Shown here: in pieces, positions 1 through 7,809 of the stretch
Numbering within the stretch: the stretch's first letter is position 1
Layout of the letters: every line of letters starts with the position of its first letter
Source: Micromonospora acroterricola
GTDB taxonomy: Bacteria > Actinomycetota > Actinomycetes > Mycobacteriales > Micromonosporaceae
DNA: 35,252 nucleotides
NCBI RefSeq assembly: GCF_003172955.1
Contig: NZ_QGKR01000212.1
Location: 1 to 35,252, forward strand
Direction: 5' to 3'
Notes under the pieces: generated by a model
What the model was told of the DNA's origin: nothing
Databases searched by the model: none
Seen by the model: only the letters and a program-made list of their open reading frames with translations
Position numbers and translations under genes: made by a program

Positions 1-299
1 CGACGAGCCTGCAGGAGTCGAAGCTGGAGAACCTGGGCCACCTCGGCGACAGCAACGACCACGACTCGCTGGGCCTGTTCCAGCAGCGGCCGAGTTCGGG
101 TTGGGGTACGCCGGAGCAGATCACCGACCCCGAGTACTCGACGACCGCGTTCCTCAAGGGCCTGAAGCAGGTTGACGGGTGGCAGGACATGGCCCTGACC
201 GACGCCGCGCAGACCGTGCAGGTCTCGGCCTACCCCGACGCCTACGCCCAGTGGGAGCAGCAGGCTGCCGACCTCGTCGCCCAGCACTGGAACAGCTGA
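1..299 (+). CDS. C-terminal part of a lysozyme-like / cell-wall-associated protein (5' end outside window)
   Basis: An open frame enters from the left edge (first full codon at 3) and ends at TGA 297-299. The visible 98 residues include DSLGLFQQRPSSGWGT, followed by a helix-rich tail with DAAQTVQVSAYPDAYAQWEQ. This is a pattern I recall from the C-termini of actinobacterial secreted or wall-associated proteins with a lysozyme-like fold, some of them mislabelled 'heavy metal transporter' in databases. The ESKL, GLFQQRP and W residues suggest a substrate-binding groove, but the catalytic region and any signal peptide lie outside the window, so activity cannot be judged. A strong hairpin (321-361) follows the stop, so this looks like the last gene of its transcript. 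Function is inferred only. Confidence 0.6.
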   Translation, partial: TSLQESKLENLGHLGDSNDHDSLGLFQQRPSSGWGTPEQITDPEYSTTAFLKGLKQVDGWQDMALTDAAQTVQVSAYPDAYAQWEQQAADLVAQHWNS

Positions 300-320
300 C
301 CCACAAAAAACCGCAGCACA

Positions 321-361
321 GCCGCTGGCCGGCACCCCTCACCGGGGTGCCGGCCAGCGGC
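321..361 (+). terminator. Strong hairpin, probable terminator of the upstream gene
   Basis: A perfect 18-bp stem (321-338 pairing with 344-361) has a 5-nt loop TCACC and begins 22 nt after the stop at 299. There is no T-tract, as is common for actinobacterial terminators. An A-run (305-310) lies just upstream, which would act as a U-run for transcripts coming from the right, so the site could work in both directions. Confidence 0.7.
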
Positions 362-383
362 ATCTCCACAACCATCACGACCG

Positions 384-430
384 GATCTTGGACAGTTTCC
401 GTCACGCTCGAACGGCAACTGTCCAAGATC
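384..430. repeat. Long imperfect inverted repeat (second hairpin)
   Basis: GATCTTGGACAGTT (384-397) is exactly complementary to AACTGTCCAAGATC (417-430). The stem continues after one mismatch (T398/C416) with CCGT (399-402) against ACGG (412-415), leaving a 9-nt loop. That gives 18 pairs over 47 nt. It is less GC-rich than its surroundings and sits 22 nt beyond the first hairpin. It may be a second terminator, an operator, or the trace of a small mobile repeat. The motif GGACAGT appears again at 491-497. Confidence 0.6.
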
Positions 431-530
431 TGCGGCGGCCGCGAGCAGCCAGCCGGCGCGGGGGAACAAGTCGGGGGGTTGGCTGGTTGTGGACAGTGTC
501 GGTGTGACTCAGTGTCCCCGGGGCCTCACC

Positions 531-536
531 TAATAT
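531..536 (+). promoter_or_regulatory. Candidate -10 element (TAATAT)
   Basis: TAATAT at 531-536 is an unusually A/T-rich, near-consensus -10 hexamer in a very GC-rich background. The best -35 is weak (GACTCA at 506-511, spacer 19). A start near 543 would transcribe the structured stretch 541-650 and could continue into the formate dehydrogenase operon at 736. Confidence 0.4.
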
Positions 537-540
537 CGCC

Positions 541-650
541 TTCGCGGAATACCGTTCGGCTGGAGCCGCGTCGTGCCACTCGCCGAGAGGCGACCTGCAC
601 ACCGACACCAGCGCCGCCCCCGGCCCACCAGCCGGGGGCGGCGCTGTCTG
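541..650 (+). ncRNA. Candidate structured RNA or leader upstream of the formate dehydrogenase genes
   Basis: No convincing gene lies in this stretch, but it folds well by eye. A hairpin at 573-600 has stem GTGC/GCAC, a 3x3 internal loop, then TCGCC closed by a GAGA (GNRA) tetraloop against GGCGA. It is followed by a perfect 16-bp stem (609-624 with 631-646) with loop CCACCA. With the -10 at 531-536 this reads as a promoter, a folded body and a terminator-like hairpin, giving an RNA of about 110 nt or an attenuating leader for the operon starting at 736. It matches no RNA family I recognise. The rest of 300-735 holds the two hairpins at 321-430 and a 10-bp palindrome GTTCGCGAAC at 671-680. Confidence 0.35.
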
Positions 651-670
651 TACGGGGGACCGGGTCCTCG

Positions 671-680
671 GTTCGCGAAC
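671..680. promoter_or_regulatory. Perfect palindrome GTTCGCGAAC upstream of fdh
   Basis: A 10-bp perfect palindrome lies 56 bp before the chosen start of the formate dehydrogenase catalytic gene and just before a TTGACC hexamer at 690-695. It could be an operator. It resembles half of an actinobacterial SOS box (the GTTCG core) but lacks the full spaced dyad, so LexA control is not claimed. Confidence 0.25.
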
Positions 681-735
681 ATGCCTCGGTTGACCTATGT
701 TCATGGGGTCGCTCGCGTGGGAGGGGGTGTCGGGC

Positions 736-3700
736 ATGGGTCTGCGTACCTTTATCGAGGGTTGGCCGGTCTACCGGCAGCTCACCGGCACCGACCCGCT
801 GGGCCGGGGTGCCGCGGCGCAATCCGCCCGCTCGGCGGAGCTCACGGCCCGCACCGAGGCCGCCGACAGCGTGGCCCGCTCGGTCTGCCCGTACTGCGCC
901 GTCGGTTGCGCTCAGCGGGTGTTCGTCAAGGACGGGCAGGTCAGCCAGATCGAGGGCGACCCGGACAGCCCGATCTCGCGGGGGCGGTTGTGTCCGAAGG
1001 GCGCGGCCAGCAAGAGCCTGGTGACCAGTCCGCTGCGGCAGACGAAGGTCCGCTACCGCCGGCCGTACTCGACGCAGTGGGAGGATCTGGAGCTCGACAC
1101 CGCGCTCGACATGATCGCCGACCGGATGCTCGCCGCTCGCGAGCAGACCTGGGAGGACGTCGACAGCGCGGGCCGGCCGCTCAACCGGACGCTGGGTTTC
1201 TCCAGCCTGGGTGGGGCGACGCTGGACAACGAGGAGAACTACCTCATCAAGAAGTTGTTCACGGCGATGGGGGCGCTCCAGATCGAGAACCAGGCCCGTA
1301 TTTGACACTCCGCCACCGTCCCCGGTCTGGGGACCAGCTTCGGTCGTGGCGGCGCGACGCAGTTCCAGCAGGACCTCGCCCACTCCGACGTGATCGTCAT
1401 TCAGGGCTCCAACATGGCCGAGGCGCACCCGGTGGGCTTCCAGTGGGTGATGGAGGCCAAGCGGCGCGGCGCGAAGGTCTTCCACGTCGACCCGCGGTTC
1501 ACGCGTACCAGTGCGGTGGCGGACTCGTACCTGCCGATCCGCGCGGGCACGGACATCGCGCTGCTCGGTGGGGTGGTGCGCTACATCCTGGACAACGAGC
1601 TGGACTTCCGGGAGTACGTGCTGTCGTACACCAACGCGGCGACGATCGTCAGCGAGCAGTTCAGCGACACCGAGGACGGTGACGGCTTCTTCTCCGGCTT
1701 CGACCCCGAGACCGGCAGCTACGTGCAGGACAGCTGGCAGTACGAGGGGCACGAGGGTTCCTCGGGCAGCGGGCACACCGCCAAGGAGCGGGACACCGCC
1801 GCCGGTCTGCGCCACGAGTCGCACGGCGCCGAGGTGGGCGGGCAGACCCGGCGGGACGAGACGTTGCAACATCCGCGCTGCGTCTACCAGATCCTCAAGC
1901 GACACTTCGCGCGCTATACGCCGGAGATGGTGGAGCGGGTCTGCGGCATCCCGCAGGAGAAGTTCCTGGAGCTGGCCGAGGCCTGGACCCGGAACTCGGG
2001 CCGGGAACGCACCGGGATGCTGATCTACTCGGTGGGCTGGACCCAGCACAGCGTGGGCGTGCAGTACATCCGCACCGGTGCCATCATCCAGTTGCTGCTG
2101 GGCAACATGGGCCGTCCGGGCGGCGGGGTCATGGCCCTGCGCGGGCATGCCAGCATCCAGGGTTCGACGGACATCCCGACGCTGTTCAACCTGCTGCCGG
2201 GCTATCTGCCGATGCCGCACCACGCGGACCACCCGACGTTCGACGAGTGGGTCGACAGCATCCGGCACCCGGGGCAGAAGGGCTTCTGGGGCAACGCCCG
2301 CTCGTTCGCCGCCAGTCTGTTGAAGGCGTACTGGGGGGACGCGGCGACGCCGGAGAACGACTTCTGTTACGGCTACCTGCCGCGGATGACCGGTGATCAC
2401 GGGACCTACCAGCAGGTGCTGGACATGATCGACGGCAAGATCAAGGGGTACTTCCTGCTCGGGCAGAACCCGGCGGTCGGCTCGGCGCACGGCCGCGCGC
2501 AGCGTCTGGGCATGGCCAACCTGGACTGGCTGGTGGTCCGGGACCTCTTCATGATCGAAAGCGCCACCTTCTGGCAGAACGGCCCCGAGGTGGCCACCGG
2601 CGAGATCGTGCCCGAAGAGTGCCGCACGGAGGTGTTCTTCCTGCCCGCCGCCTCGCACGTGGAGAAGGAGGGCACGTTCACGCAGACGCAGCGGCTGCTG
2701 CAGTGGCGCGAGAAGGCCGTCGAACCGCCAGGCGACGCGCGCTCCGAGTTGTGGTTCTTCTACCACCTGGGGCTCAAGCTGCGGGAGAAGCTGGCCGGCT
2801 CCGACCTGCCACGCGACCGCGCGCTGCTCGACCTCACCTGGGACTACCCGACGCACGGCCCGCGCGCGGAGCCGAGCGCCGAGTCGGTGTTGCGGGAGAT
2901 CAACGGGTACGACGTGGCGACCGGCCGCCCGTTGTCCTCGTTCGCCGAGGCCCGCGAGGACGGCTCCACCGCGATCGGCTGCTGGATCTACACGGGGGTG
3001 TACGCCGACGGCGTGAACCAGGCGGCCCGGCGCAAGTCCCGCCACGAGCAGGACTGGGTGGCCGCCGAGTGGGGCTGGGCGTGGCCGGCGAACCGGCGCA
3101 TCCTTTACAACCGTGCCTCCGCGGACCCGGACGGCAATCCGTGGAGTGAGCGTAAGCGCTACGTCTGGTGGGACCCGGAGAAGGGTGAGTGGACCGGCTA
3201 CGACGTGCCGGACTTCGAGAAGACCAAACCGCCGTCGTACCGGCCGCCGCAGGGTGCCTCCGGCACGGAGGGCATAGCCGGCGACGACCCGTTCGTCATG
3301 CAGGGCGACGGCAAGGGCTGGCTGTACGCGCCGAGCGGTGTCCTGGACGGGCCGATGCCGACGCACTACGAGCCGGTCGAGTCGCCGGTGCGCAACCCGC
3401 TCTACCGGCAGCAGGCCAACCCGACCCGCAAGACGTACGCGCATCCGGTGAACTCGGTGAACCCGAGCCCACCGGAGCCGCACAGTCAGGTGTTCCCGTA
3501 CGTGTTCACGGTCAGCCGGCTCACCGAGCACCACACCGCCGGCGGGATGAGCCGGACCGTCCGTCCACTGGCCGAGTTGCAGCCCGAGATGTTCGTCGAG
3601 GTGTCCCCGGAGCTGGCCGCCGAGGTCGGGCTCGCGCACCTGGGCTGGGCCCACCTGGTGAGCGGTCGCGCGGTCATCGAGGCGAAGGTGCTGGTGACCG

Positions 3701-4020
3701 ACCGGCTCACCCCGCTGCGGGTGGACGGCCGGATCATCCACCAGGTGTGGCTGCCGTACCACTTCGGGTTCGAGGGTCTGGTGACCGGCGACTCGGCCAA
3801 CGACCTGTTCGGGATCAGCCTCGACCCGAACGTGCTGATCCAGGAGAGCAAGATCGGTACCTGCGACGTGCGGCCCGGCCGCCGGCCCACCGGGTCGGCG
3901 CTGCTCGACCTGGTGGGTGAGTACCAACGGCGGGCCGGCATCACTCCGGGCCGCAACGCCCCGGCGGTCACCATCGACAGTGGTGCCGACAGCGATGGGG
4001 AGGGACGCGGTGATTCCTGA
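736..4020 (+). CDS. fdhA: Selenocysteine-containing formate dehydrogenase, catalytic (alpha) subunit
   Basis: This is a molybdopterin (bis-MGD) oxidoreductase that oxidises formate to CO2. It is a single 1094-residue gene read through TGA 1303-1305 as selenocysteine 190. The frame is continuous on both sides, and the context QARI-Sec-HSATVPGLGTSFGRG is the conserved Sec site of FDH-N/O type enzymes. An N-terminal [4Fe-4S] site is visible (C51, C54, C58, C86), followed by the molybdopterin domains and a C-terminal cofactor-binding domain (near IIHQVWLPYHFG). ATG 736 is chosen because GAGGGGGT (721-728) lies 7 nt upstream; ATG 697 and 703 lack ribosome sites. No twin-arginine or Sec signal is seen, so a cytoplasmic location is inferred. 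The C-terminal 11 nt overlap the next gene. Annotation by stop codons would give two false genes, 697-1305 and 1390-4020. The final TGA (4018-4020) is the true stop. Confidence 0.93.
1303..1345 (+). other. Selenocysteine codon (UGA) and bacterial SECIS element
   Basis: TGA at 1303-1305 is followed after 12 nt by a hairpin, GTCCCC (1318-1323) pairing with GGGGAC (1329-1334), with apical loop GGTCT (1324-1328). The E. coli fdhF SECIS also has a short upper stem about 11 nt after the UGA with an apical GGUCU, whose G and U contact SelB (established knowledge). The coding sense of this stretch (HSATVPGLGTSFGRG) is preserved. Together with selC, selA and selB in the window, this supports UGA recoding. 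Pairing of the lower stem is not resolved by eye. Confidence 0.9.
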
Positions 4021-5140
4021 CCCGAACAGCCTGTACGGCCCGCTGGATCCGGCGCCGGACGCCGGTTGGTCGTCGGCGCCGCCGCGGATGGGGTTCTTCA
4101 CCGACACCAGCGTCTGCATCGGCTGCAAGGCCTGCGAGGTGGCCTGCAAGGAGTGGAACAACGTGCCGGGCTCCGGCCTGGACCTGCTCGGCATGTCGTA
4201 CGACAACACCGGGGCGTTGACCGCCAACTCGTGGCGGCACGTCGCGTTCATCGAGCAGCCCCTTCCGGCGGGGCACCGCAGCCCGCCGTTCACGGGGACG
4301 CCGACCGGAGAGCCGGTCAGCGCGGCGTCGGCCGCCGTCGCGGCCGGCACCGGCAACCGGACCGGCACGGACCCGGGGTTGCCGACGGGTGCACCGTCGG
4401 CCGCCGCCCGGATGGCCACCAGCGGCCCGGCAGACGTGCTCGGCGACCCGATCGACGCCGGCCAGCGGCCGCGCCACGGGCAGGGGTCGGGCGACGCCGG
4501 CGCGGGACCGCAGTTCCTCGGGATGCCGGGTGCGCAGCCACCGGGGCGGGGCACCGGCGCGGAGGGGCGCGCTGATTTCCGCTGGCTGATGATGTCGGAC
4601 GTGTGCAAGCACTGCACCCACGCCGCGTGCCTGGACGTCTGCCCGACCGGTTCGCTGTTCCGGACGGAGTTCGGGACCGTGGTGGTGCAGGAGGACATCT
4701 GCAACGGCTGCGGTTACTGCATCTCCGCCTGCCCCTACGGCGTGATCGACCAGCGTAAGGATGACGGTCGGGCGTGGAAGTGCACGCTGTGCTACGACCG
4801 GCTCGGCGCAGGACAGACACCGGCGTGTGCCCAGGCCTGCCCGACCGAGTCGATCCAGTACGGCGAGTTGGACGAGCTGCGGGAGCGGGCCGCCGCGCGG
4901 GTCGCGACCCTGCACGAGCGGGGAGTGCCGGAGGCGCGCCTGTACGGTCATGATCCGAATGACGGGGTGGGTGGTGACGGGGCGTTCTTCCTGTTGCTGG
5001 ACGAGCCGGAGGTGTACGGCCTGCCGCCGGATCCGGTGGTGACGACCCGGGACCTGCCGAAGATGTGGAAACGCGCCGGACTCGCGGCGCTCGCCATGGC
5101 GGCGGCGACCGTCGCCGCGTTCGTCGGAGGTTCCTCGTGA
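4010..5140 (+). CDS. fdhB: Formate dehydrogenase iron-sulfur (beta) subunit with four [4Fe-4S] motifs
   Basis: This electron-transfer subunit carries electrons from the catalytic subunit to the membrane subunit. Its 376 residues show four cysteine groups: C36/C39/C42/C46, C199/C202/C207/C211, C231/C234/C237/C241 and C258/C261/C273/C277, the FdnH/HybA-like pattern. GTG 4010 is chosen because GGGGAGGG (3997-4004) lies 5 nt upstream; it overlaps the end of the alpha gene by 11 nt. ATG 3995 is an alternative that would bury the ribosome site. An insertion of roughly 100 residues (about 84-187), rich in Gly, Ala, Pro and Thr, separates the first cysteine group from the rest and is absent from E. 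coli FdnH. The C-terminus ends with a hydrophobic segment (about residues 353-373), a probable membrane anchor. Confidence 0.92.
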   Translation: MIPDPNSLYGPLDPAPDAGWSSAPPRMGFFTDTSVCIGCKACEVACKEWNNVPGSGLDLLGMSYDNTGALTANSWRHVAFIEQPLPAGHRSPPFTGTPTGEPVSAASAAVAAGTGNRTGTDPGLPTGAPSAAARMATSGPADVLGDPIDAGQRPRHGQGSGDAGAGPQFLGMPGAQPPGRGTGAEGRADFRWLMMSDVCKHCTHAACLDVCPTGSLFRTEFGTVVVQEDICNGCGYCISACPYGVIDQRKDDGRAWKCTLCYDRLGAGQTPACAQACPTESIQYGELDELRERAAARVATLHERGVPEARLYGHDPNDGVGGDGAFFLLLDEPEVYGLPPDPVVTTRDLPKMWKRAGLAALAMAAATVAAFVGGSS

Positions 5141-6372
5141 GTCCGCACCGCCCCGAGGTGGGGGAGTTGTTCCGTCGCTTCCGCGACCGCCTGGCCGCCG
5201 ACCGACCGGGGACGACGGACCCCGCCGCCGAGACGGACGGCGCGACGGCGGCGACCGCGAGCGACGCACCAGCCGCGACCGCGAACGGTGGACCGAGCGG
5301 CACCGACACGCGGGCGGAACTGTCCCCGCGCAACGGCGACCCGAACCGCCGGCGGGCCGGCCGCCGGCGTGGTGGACGCGGTGGCGGCGAGGAGCTGCGG
5401 GTGCCGGAGGCCGAGTTCACCTCGTACTACGGCCGGCCCATCCTGAAGGCGCCGGTCTGGAAGTGGGACATCGCCGCGTACCTGTTCACCGGCGGGTTGG
5501 CCGCGGGCTCGTCGCTGCTCGCCGCGGGAGGGCAGCTCACCGGCCGGCCGGCGCTGCGGCGGGCCGGGCGGGTCACCGCACTGGGCGCCGTCGGCGCCAG
5601 CGCCGTCTTCCTGGTGAAGGACCTGGGCCGGCCGGCGCGGTTCCACCACATGCTGCGGGTCGCCAAGCCGACCTCGCCGATGTCGGTGGGCACCTGGGTC
5701 CTCACCGCGTTCGGGCCGGCCGCCGGGGTCGCCGCGATCGCCGAGGCCGCCGGCTGGCTGCCCCGGCACGGTCTGCTCGGGCTCGCCCGCCGGGCGCTGC
5801 CGCCGGTCGGGCACGCCGCCGGGCTGCTCGCCGCCGGCACCGCGCCCGCGCTGGCCACGTACACCGGGGTGCTGCTCGCGGACACGGCGGTGCCGTCGTG
5901 GCATGAGGCGTACCCGGAGCTGCCGGTCATCTTCGCGGGCAGCGCGCTGGCCAGCGGCGCCGGCGTGGGTCTGCTCGCCGCGCCGCCGGCTGAGGCCGGG
6001 CCGGCCCGTCGGATGGCGGTGGCCGGCGCGGCCCTGGAACTGTTCGGCGCGCACCGGGTGGAGACCCGCCTCGGTCTGCTCAGCGAACCCTACCGGCGGG
6101 GCCGGCCCGGTCGGCTGCTGCGCGCCGGCCGGCTGCTGACCTCGGCCGGGGTGGCCGGCGCGCTGCTCGGCCGGCGCAGCCGTGTGGTGGGCGCGTTCTC
6201 CGGCGCCGCGCTGCTGGCCGCCTCGGTCGCGACCCGGTTCGGCATCTTCTACGGCGGCGTCGCCTCCGCCCGCGACCCGCGGTATACGGTGGTGCCGCAA
6301 CGCGAGCGGGTCGAGGCCCGGAGAGCTGGGACGGATTCGTCACCTGACCGGGCGGCCCCGCCCGTGCTGTGA
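5137..6372 (+). CDS. NrfD/PsrC-type membrane subunit of the formate dehydrogenase
   Basis: A 411-residue polytopic membrane protein, the likely quinone-reactive anchor of the complex. After about 88 disordered residues (Ala/Thr/Pro-rich, then Arg/Gly-rich) comes FTSYYGRPILKAPVWKWDI and several hydrophobic segments (the first near FTGGLAAGSSLLAAGG), then FLVKDLGRPARFHHMLRVAK, typical of the NrfD family (PF03916). It is not the cytochrome b556 (FdnI) subunit of enterobacterial FDH-N; I see no equivalent haem-binding pattern. GTG 5137 overlaps the beta stop as GTGA and has GGAGG (5126-5130) 6 nt upstream. It ends 13 nt before tRNA-Sec, so the tRNA is probably in the same transcript. The assignment to NrfD is firm; the quinone partner is inference. 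Confidence 0.85.
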   Translation: MSPHRPEVGELFRRFRDRLAADRPGTTDPAAETDGATAATASDAPAATANGGPSGTDTRAELSPRNGDPNRRRAGRRRGGRGGGEELRVPEAEFTSYYGRPILKAPVWKWDIAAYLFTGGLAAGSSLLAAGGQLTGRPALRRAGRVTALGAVGASAVFLVKDLGRPARFHHMLRVAKPTSPMSVGTWVLTAFGPAAGVAAIAEAAGWLPRHGLLGLARRALPPVGHAAGLLAAGTAPALATYTGVLLADTAVPSWHEAYPELPVIFAGSALASGAGVGLLAAPPAEAGPARRMAVAGAALELFGAHRVETRLGLLSEPYRRGRPGRLLRAGRLLTSAGVAGALLGRRSRVVGAFSGAALLAASVATRFGIFYGGVASARDPRYTVVPQRERVEARRAGTDSSPDRAAPPVL

Positions 6373-6385
6373 TCGAATGTCCGAT

Positions 6386-6481
6386 GGAGGCGTTCAGGTG
6401 GCTGGTGCCCCTCCCGGTCTTCAAAACCGGTGTGGTCCGGGACCCGGGCCAGGCGGGTTCGATTCCCGTCCGTCTCCGCCA
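6386..6481 (+). tRNA. selC: tRNA-Sec (anticodon TCA)
   Basis: A 96-nt tRNA with encoded CCA (6479-6481). The acceptor strands GGAGGCG and CGTCTCC pair 7 bp (one G-U), the eighth position is U-C, and the discriminator is G. The anticodon stem CCGGT/ACCGG holds the loop CTTCAAA, giving anticodon TCA. A long GC-rich variable arm and a T-arm with GGGTTCGATTCCC follow. Length, long variable arm, UCA anticodon and extended acceptor/T helix match bacterial tRNA-Sec (E. coli selC is 95 nt). It is charged with serine, converted by SelA and delivered by SelB. It lies between the FDH membrane subunit and selA. Confidence 0.96.
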
Positions 6482-6502
6482 ACGCCGGCAGGAGATGACG
6501 TG

Positions 6503-7807
6503 ATGGGCGACGGCCCGGTGGACCCGCGACGCCGGGTGCCCCGCACCGACACGCTGCTCGCCGATCCCCGGCTGGCCGCCGCCGCCGCGACGCTCGGCCG
6601 GGACCGGGTCAAGACCGTCGTCGCCCGCGCGCAGGAGCGTGCCCGCCGCGGTGAGATCGGCCCGGACGAGGTCCGCGACGCCGCCATCGCCGCGTTGCCC
6701 CCGCCCGGCCCCCGCGCGGTGCTCAACGCCACCGGTGTCGTGCTGCACACCAACCTCGGCCGGGCGCCGCTGTCGCCCACCGCGGTCGCGGCGATCGTGG
6801 CCGCCGCCGGGCACACCGACGTCGAGCTGGACCTGACCACCGGGCGGCGGGCCCGCCGGGGCCGGGACGCTCTCGACGCGCTGGCCGCCGCCGTGCCCGA
6901 CGCGGGCGCCGTGCACGTGGTCAACAACGGCGCCGCCGCGCTGGTGCTGGCCGCCACCGCGCTGGCCGCCGGCCGGGAGATCGTGGTCAGCCGCGGCGAG
7001 CTGGTCGAGATCGGCGACGGCTTCCGACTGCCCGACCTGCTGGAGAGCACCGGCGCCCGGCTGCGGGAGGTGGGCACCACCAACCGCACCACCCTCGCCG
7101 ACTACGCGGCCGCGCTCGGGCCGCAGACCGGCTTCGTGCTCAAGGTGCACCCGTCGAACTTCCGGGTCACCGGCTTCACCTCGGCCACCCCGGTGCGGCA
7201 GTTGGCCACCCTGGGCGTGCCGGTGGTCGCCGACATCGGCTCCGGGCTGCTCGCCCCCGATCCGCTGCTGCCCGACGAGCCGGACGCCGCCAGCGCGCTG
7301 CGGGCCGGAGCCGCCCTGGTCACCGCCAGCGGCGACAAGCTGCTCGGCGGCCCGCAGGCGGGGCTGCTGCTCGGCGACGCCGAACTGGTGGACCGGCTGC
7401 GCCGCCATCCGCTGGCCCGTGCGCTGCGCGTGGACAAACTGACCCTGGCCGCGCTGGCCGCCACCCTGCACCGCCCGGACACGCCGACCCGGGCGGCGCT
7501 GCACGCCGACCCGGGCGCCCTGCGCCAGCGCGTGGAGCGGCTGCGTGACCGGCTCGGCGCGGACGGCCGCAAGGCAGAGGTGGTGCCGGCGGTCGCCGTG
7601 GTCGGCGGCGGCGGCGCGCCCGGCGTGGAGCTGGACTCGTGGGCGCTGAGCCTGCCCGAGCGGTACGCGGCGCCGCTGCGCACCGGCGACCAGCCGGTGC
7701 TCGGCCGGGTGGTGCGCGGCCGGCTCCTGCTCGACCTGCGCTGCGTGCCCGCCGACGCCGACGAGGCGCTCCGGGCGGCCGTGCTGCGCGTCCCCGGAGA
7801 CGACTGA
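6503..7807 (+). CDS. selA: L-seryl-tRNA(Sec) selenium transferase
   Basis: This PLP enzyme converts Ser-tRNA(Sec) to Sec-tRNA(Sec) with selenophosphate. The 434 residues are a little shorter than E. coli SelA (463). Visible family features are the NATGVVLHTNLGRAPLS segment near the N-terminus, VNNGAAALVL, SRGELVEIGDGFRLPDLL, the EVGTTNRTT motif, and SGDKLLGGPQAG with the PLP-binding Lys279. ATG 6503 follows AGGAG (6490-6494) by 8 nt; GTG 6500, one codon earlier, is equally possible. It starts 21 nt after tRNA-Sec and ends 2 nt before selB. Selenophosphate synthetase (selD), needed to supply the donor, is not in this window. Confidence 0.95.
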   Translation: MGDGPVDPRRRVPRTDTLLADPRLAAAAATLGRDRVKTVVARAQERARRGEIGPDEVRDAAIAALPPPGPRAVLNATGVVLHTNLGRAPLSPTAVAAIVAAAGHTDVELDLTTGRRARRGRDALDALAAAVPDAGAVHVVNNGAAALVLAATALAAGREIVVSRGELVEIGDGFRLPDLLESTGARLREVGTTNRTTLADYAAALGPQTGFVLKVHPSNFRVTGFTSATPVRQLATLGVPVVADIGSGLLAPDPLLPDEPDAASALRAGAALVTASGDKLLGGPQAGLLLGDAELVDRLRRHPLARALRVDKLTLAALAATLHRPDTPTRAALHADPGALRQRVERLRDRLGADGRKAEVVPAVAVVGGGGAPGVELDSWALSLPERYAAPLRTGDQPVLGRVVRGRLLLDLRCVPADADEALRAAVLRVPGDD

Positions 7808-7809
7808 CC

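Noticed and set aside
671..680. LexA/SOS box
   Set aside because: The palindrome GTTCGCGAAC lacks the spaced TCGAAC-N4-GTTCGA arrangement of actinobacterial SOS boxes.
1390..4020. A separate oxidoreductase gene starting at ATG 1390
   Set aside because: It shares frame with 736-1305, lacks the N-terminal iron-sulfur motif, and starts inside the conserved sequence after the Sec codon. It is the second part of one selenoprotein gene.
526..4704. Very long open frame on the minus strand (1392 codons)
   Set aside because: It is opposite the well-supported Sec formate dehydrogenase and has the arginine/proline-rich composition expected of an antisense shadow in high-GC DNA. No domain is recognisable.
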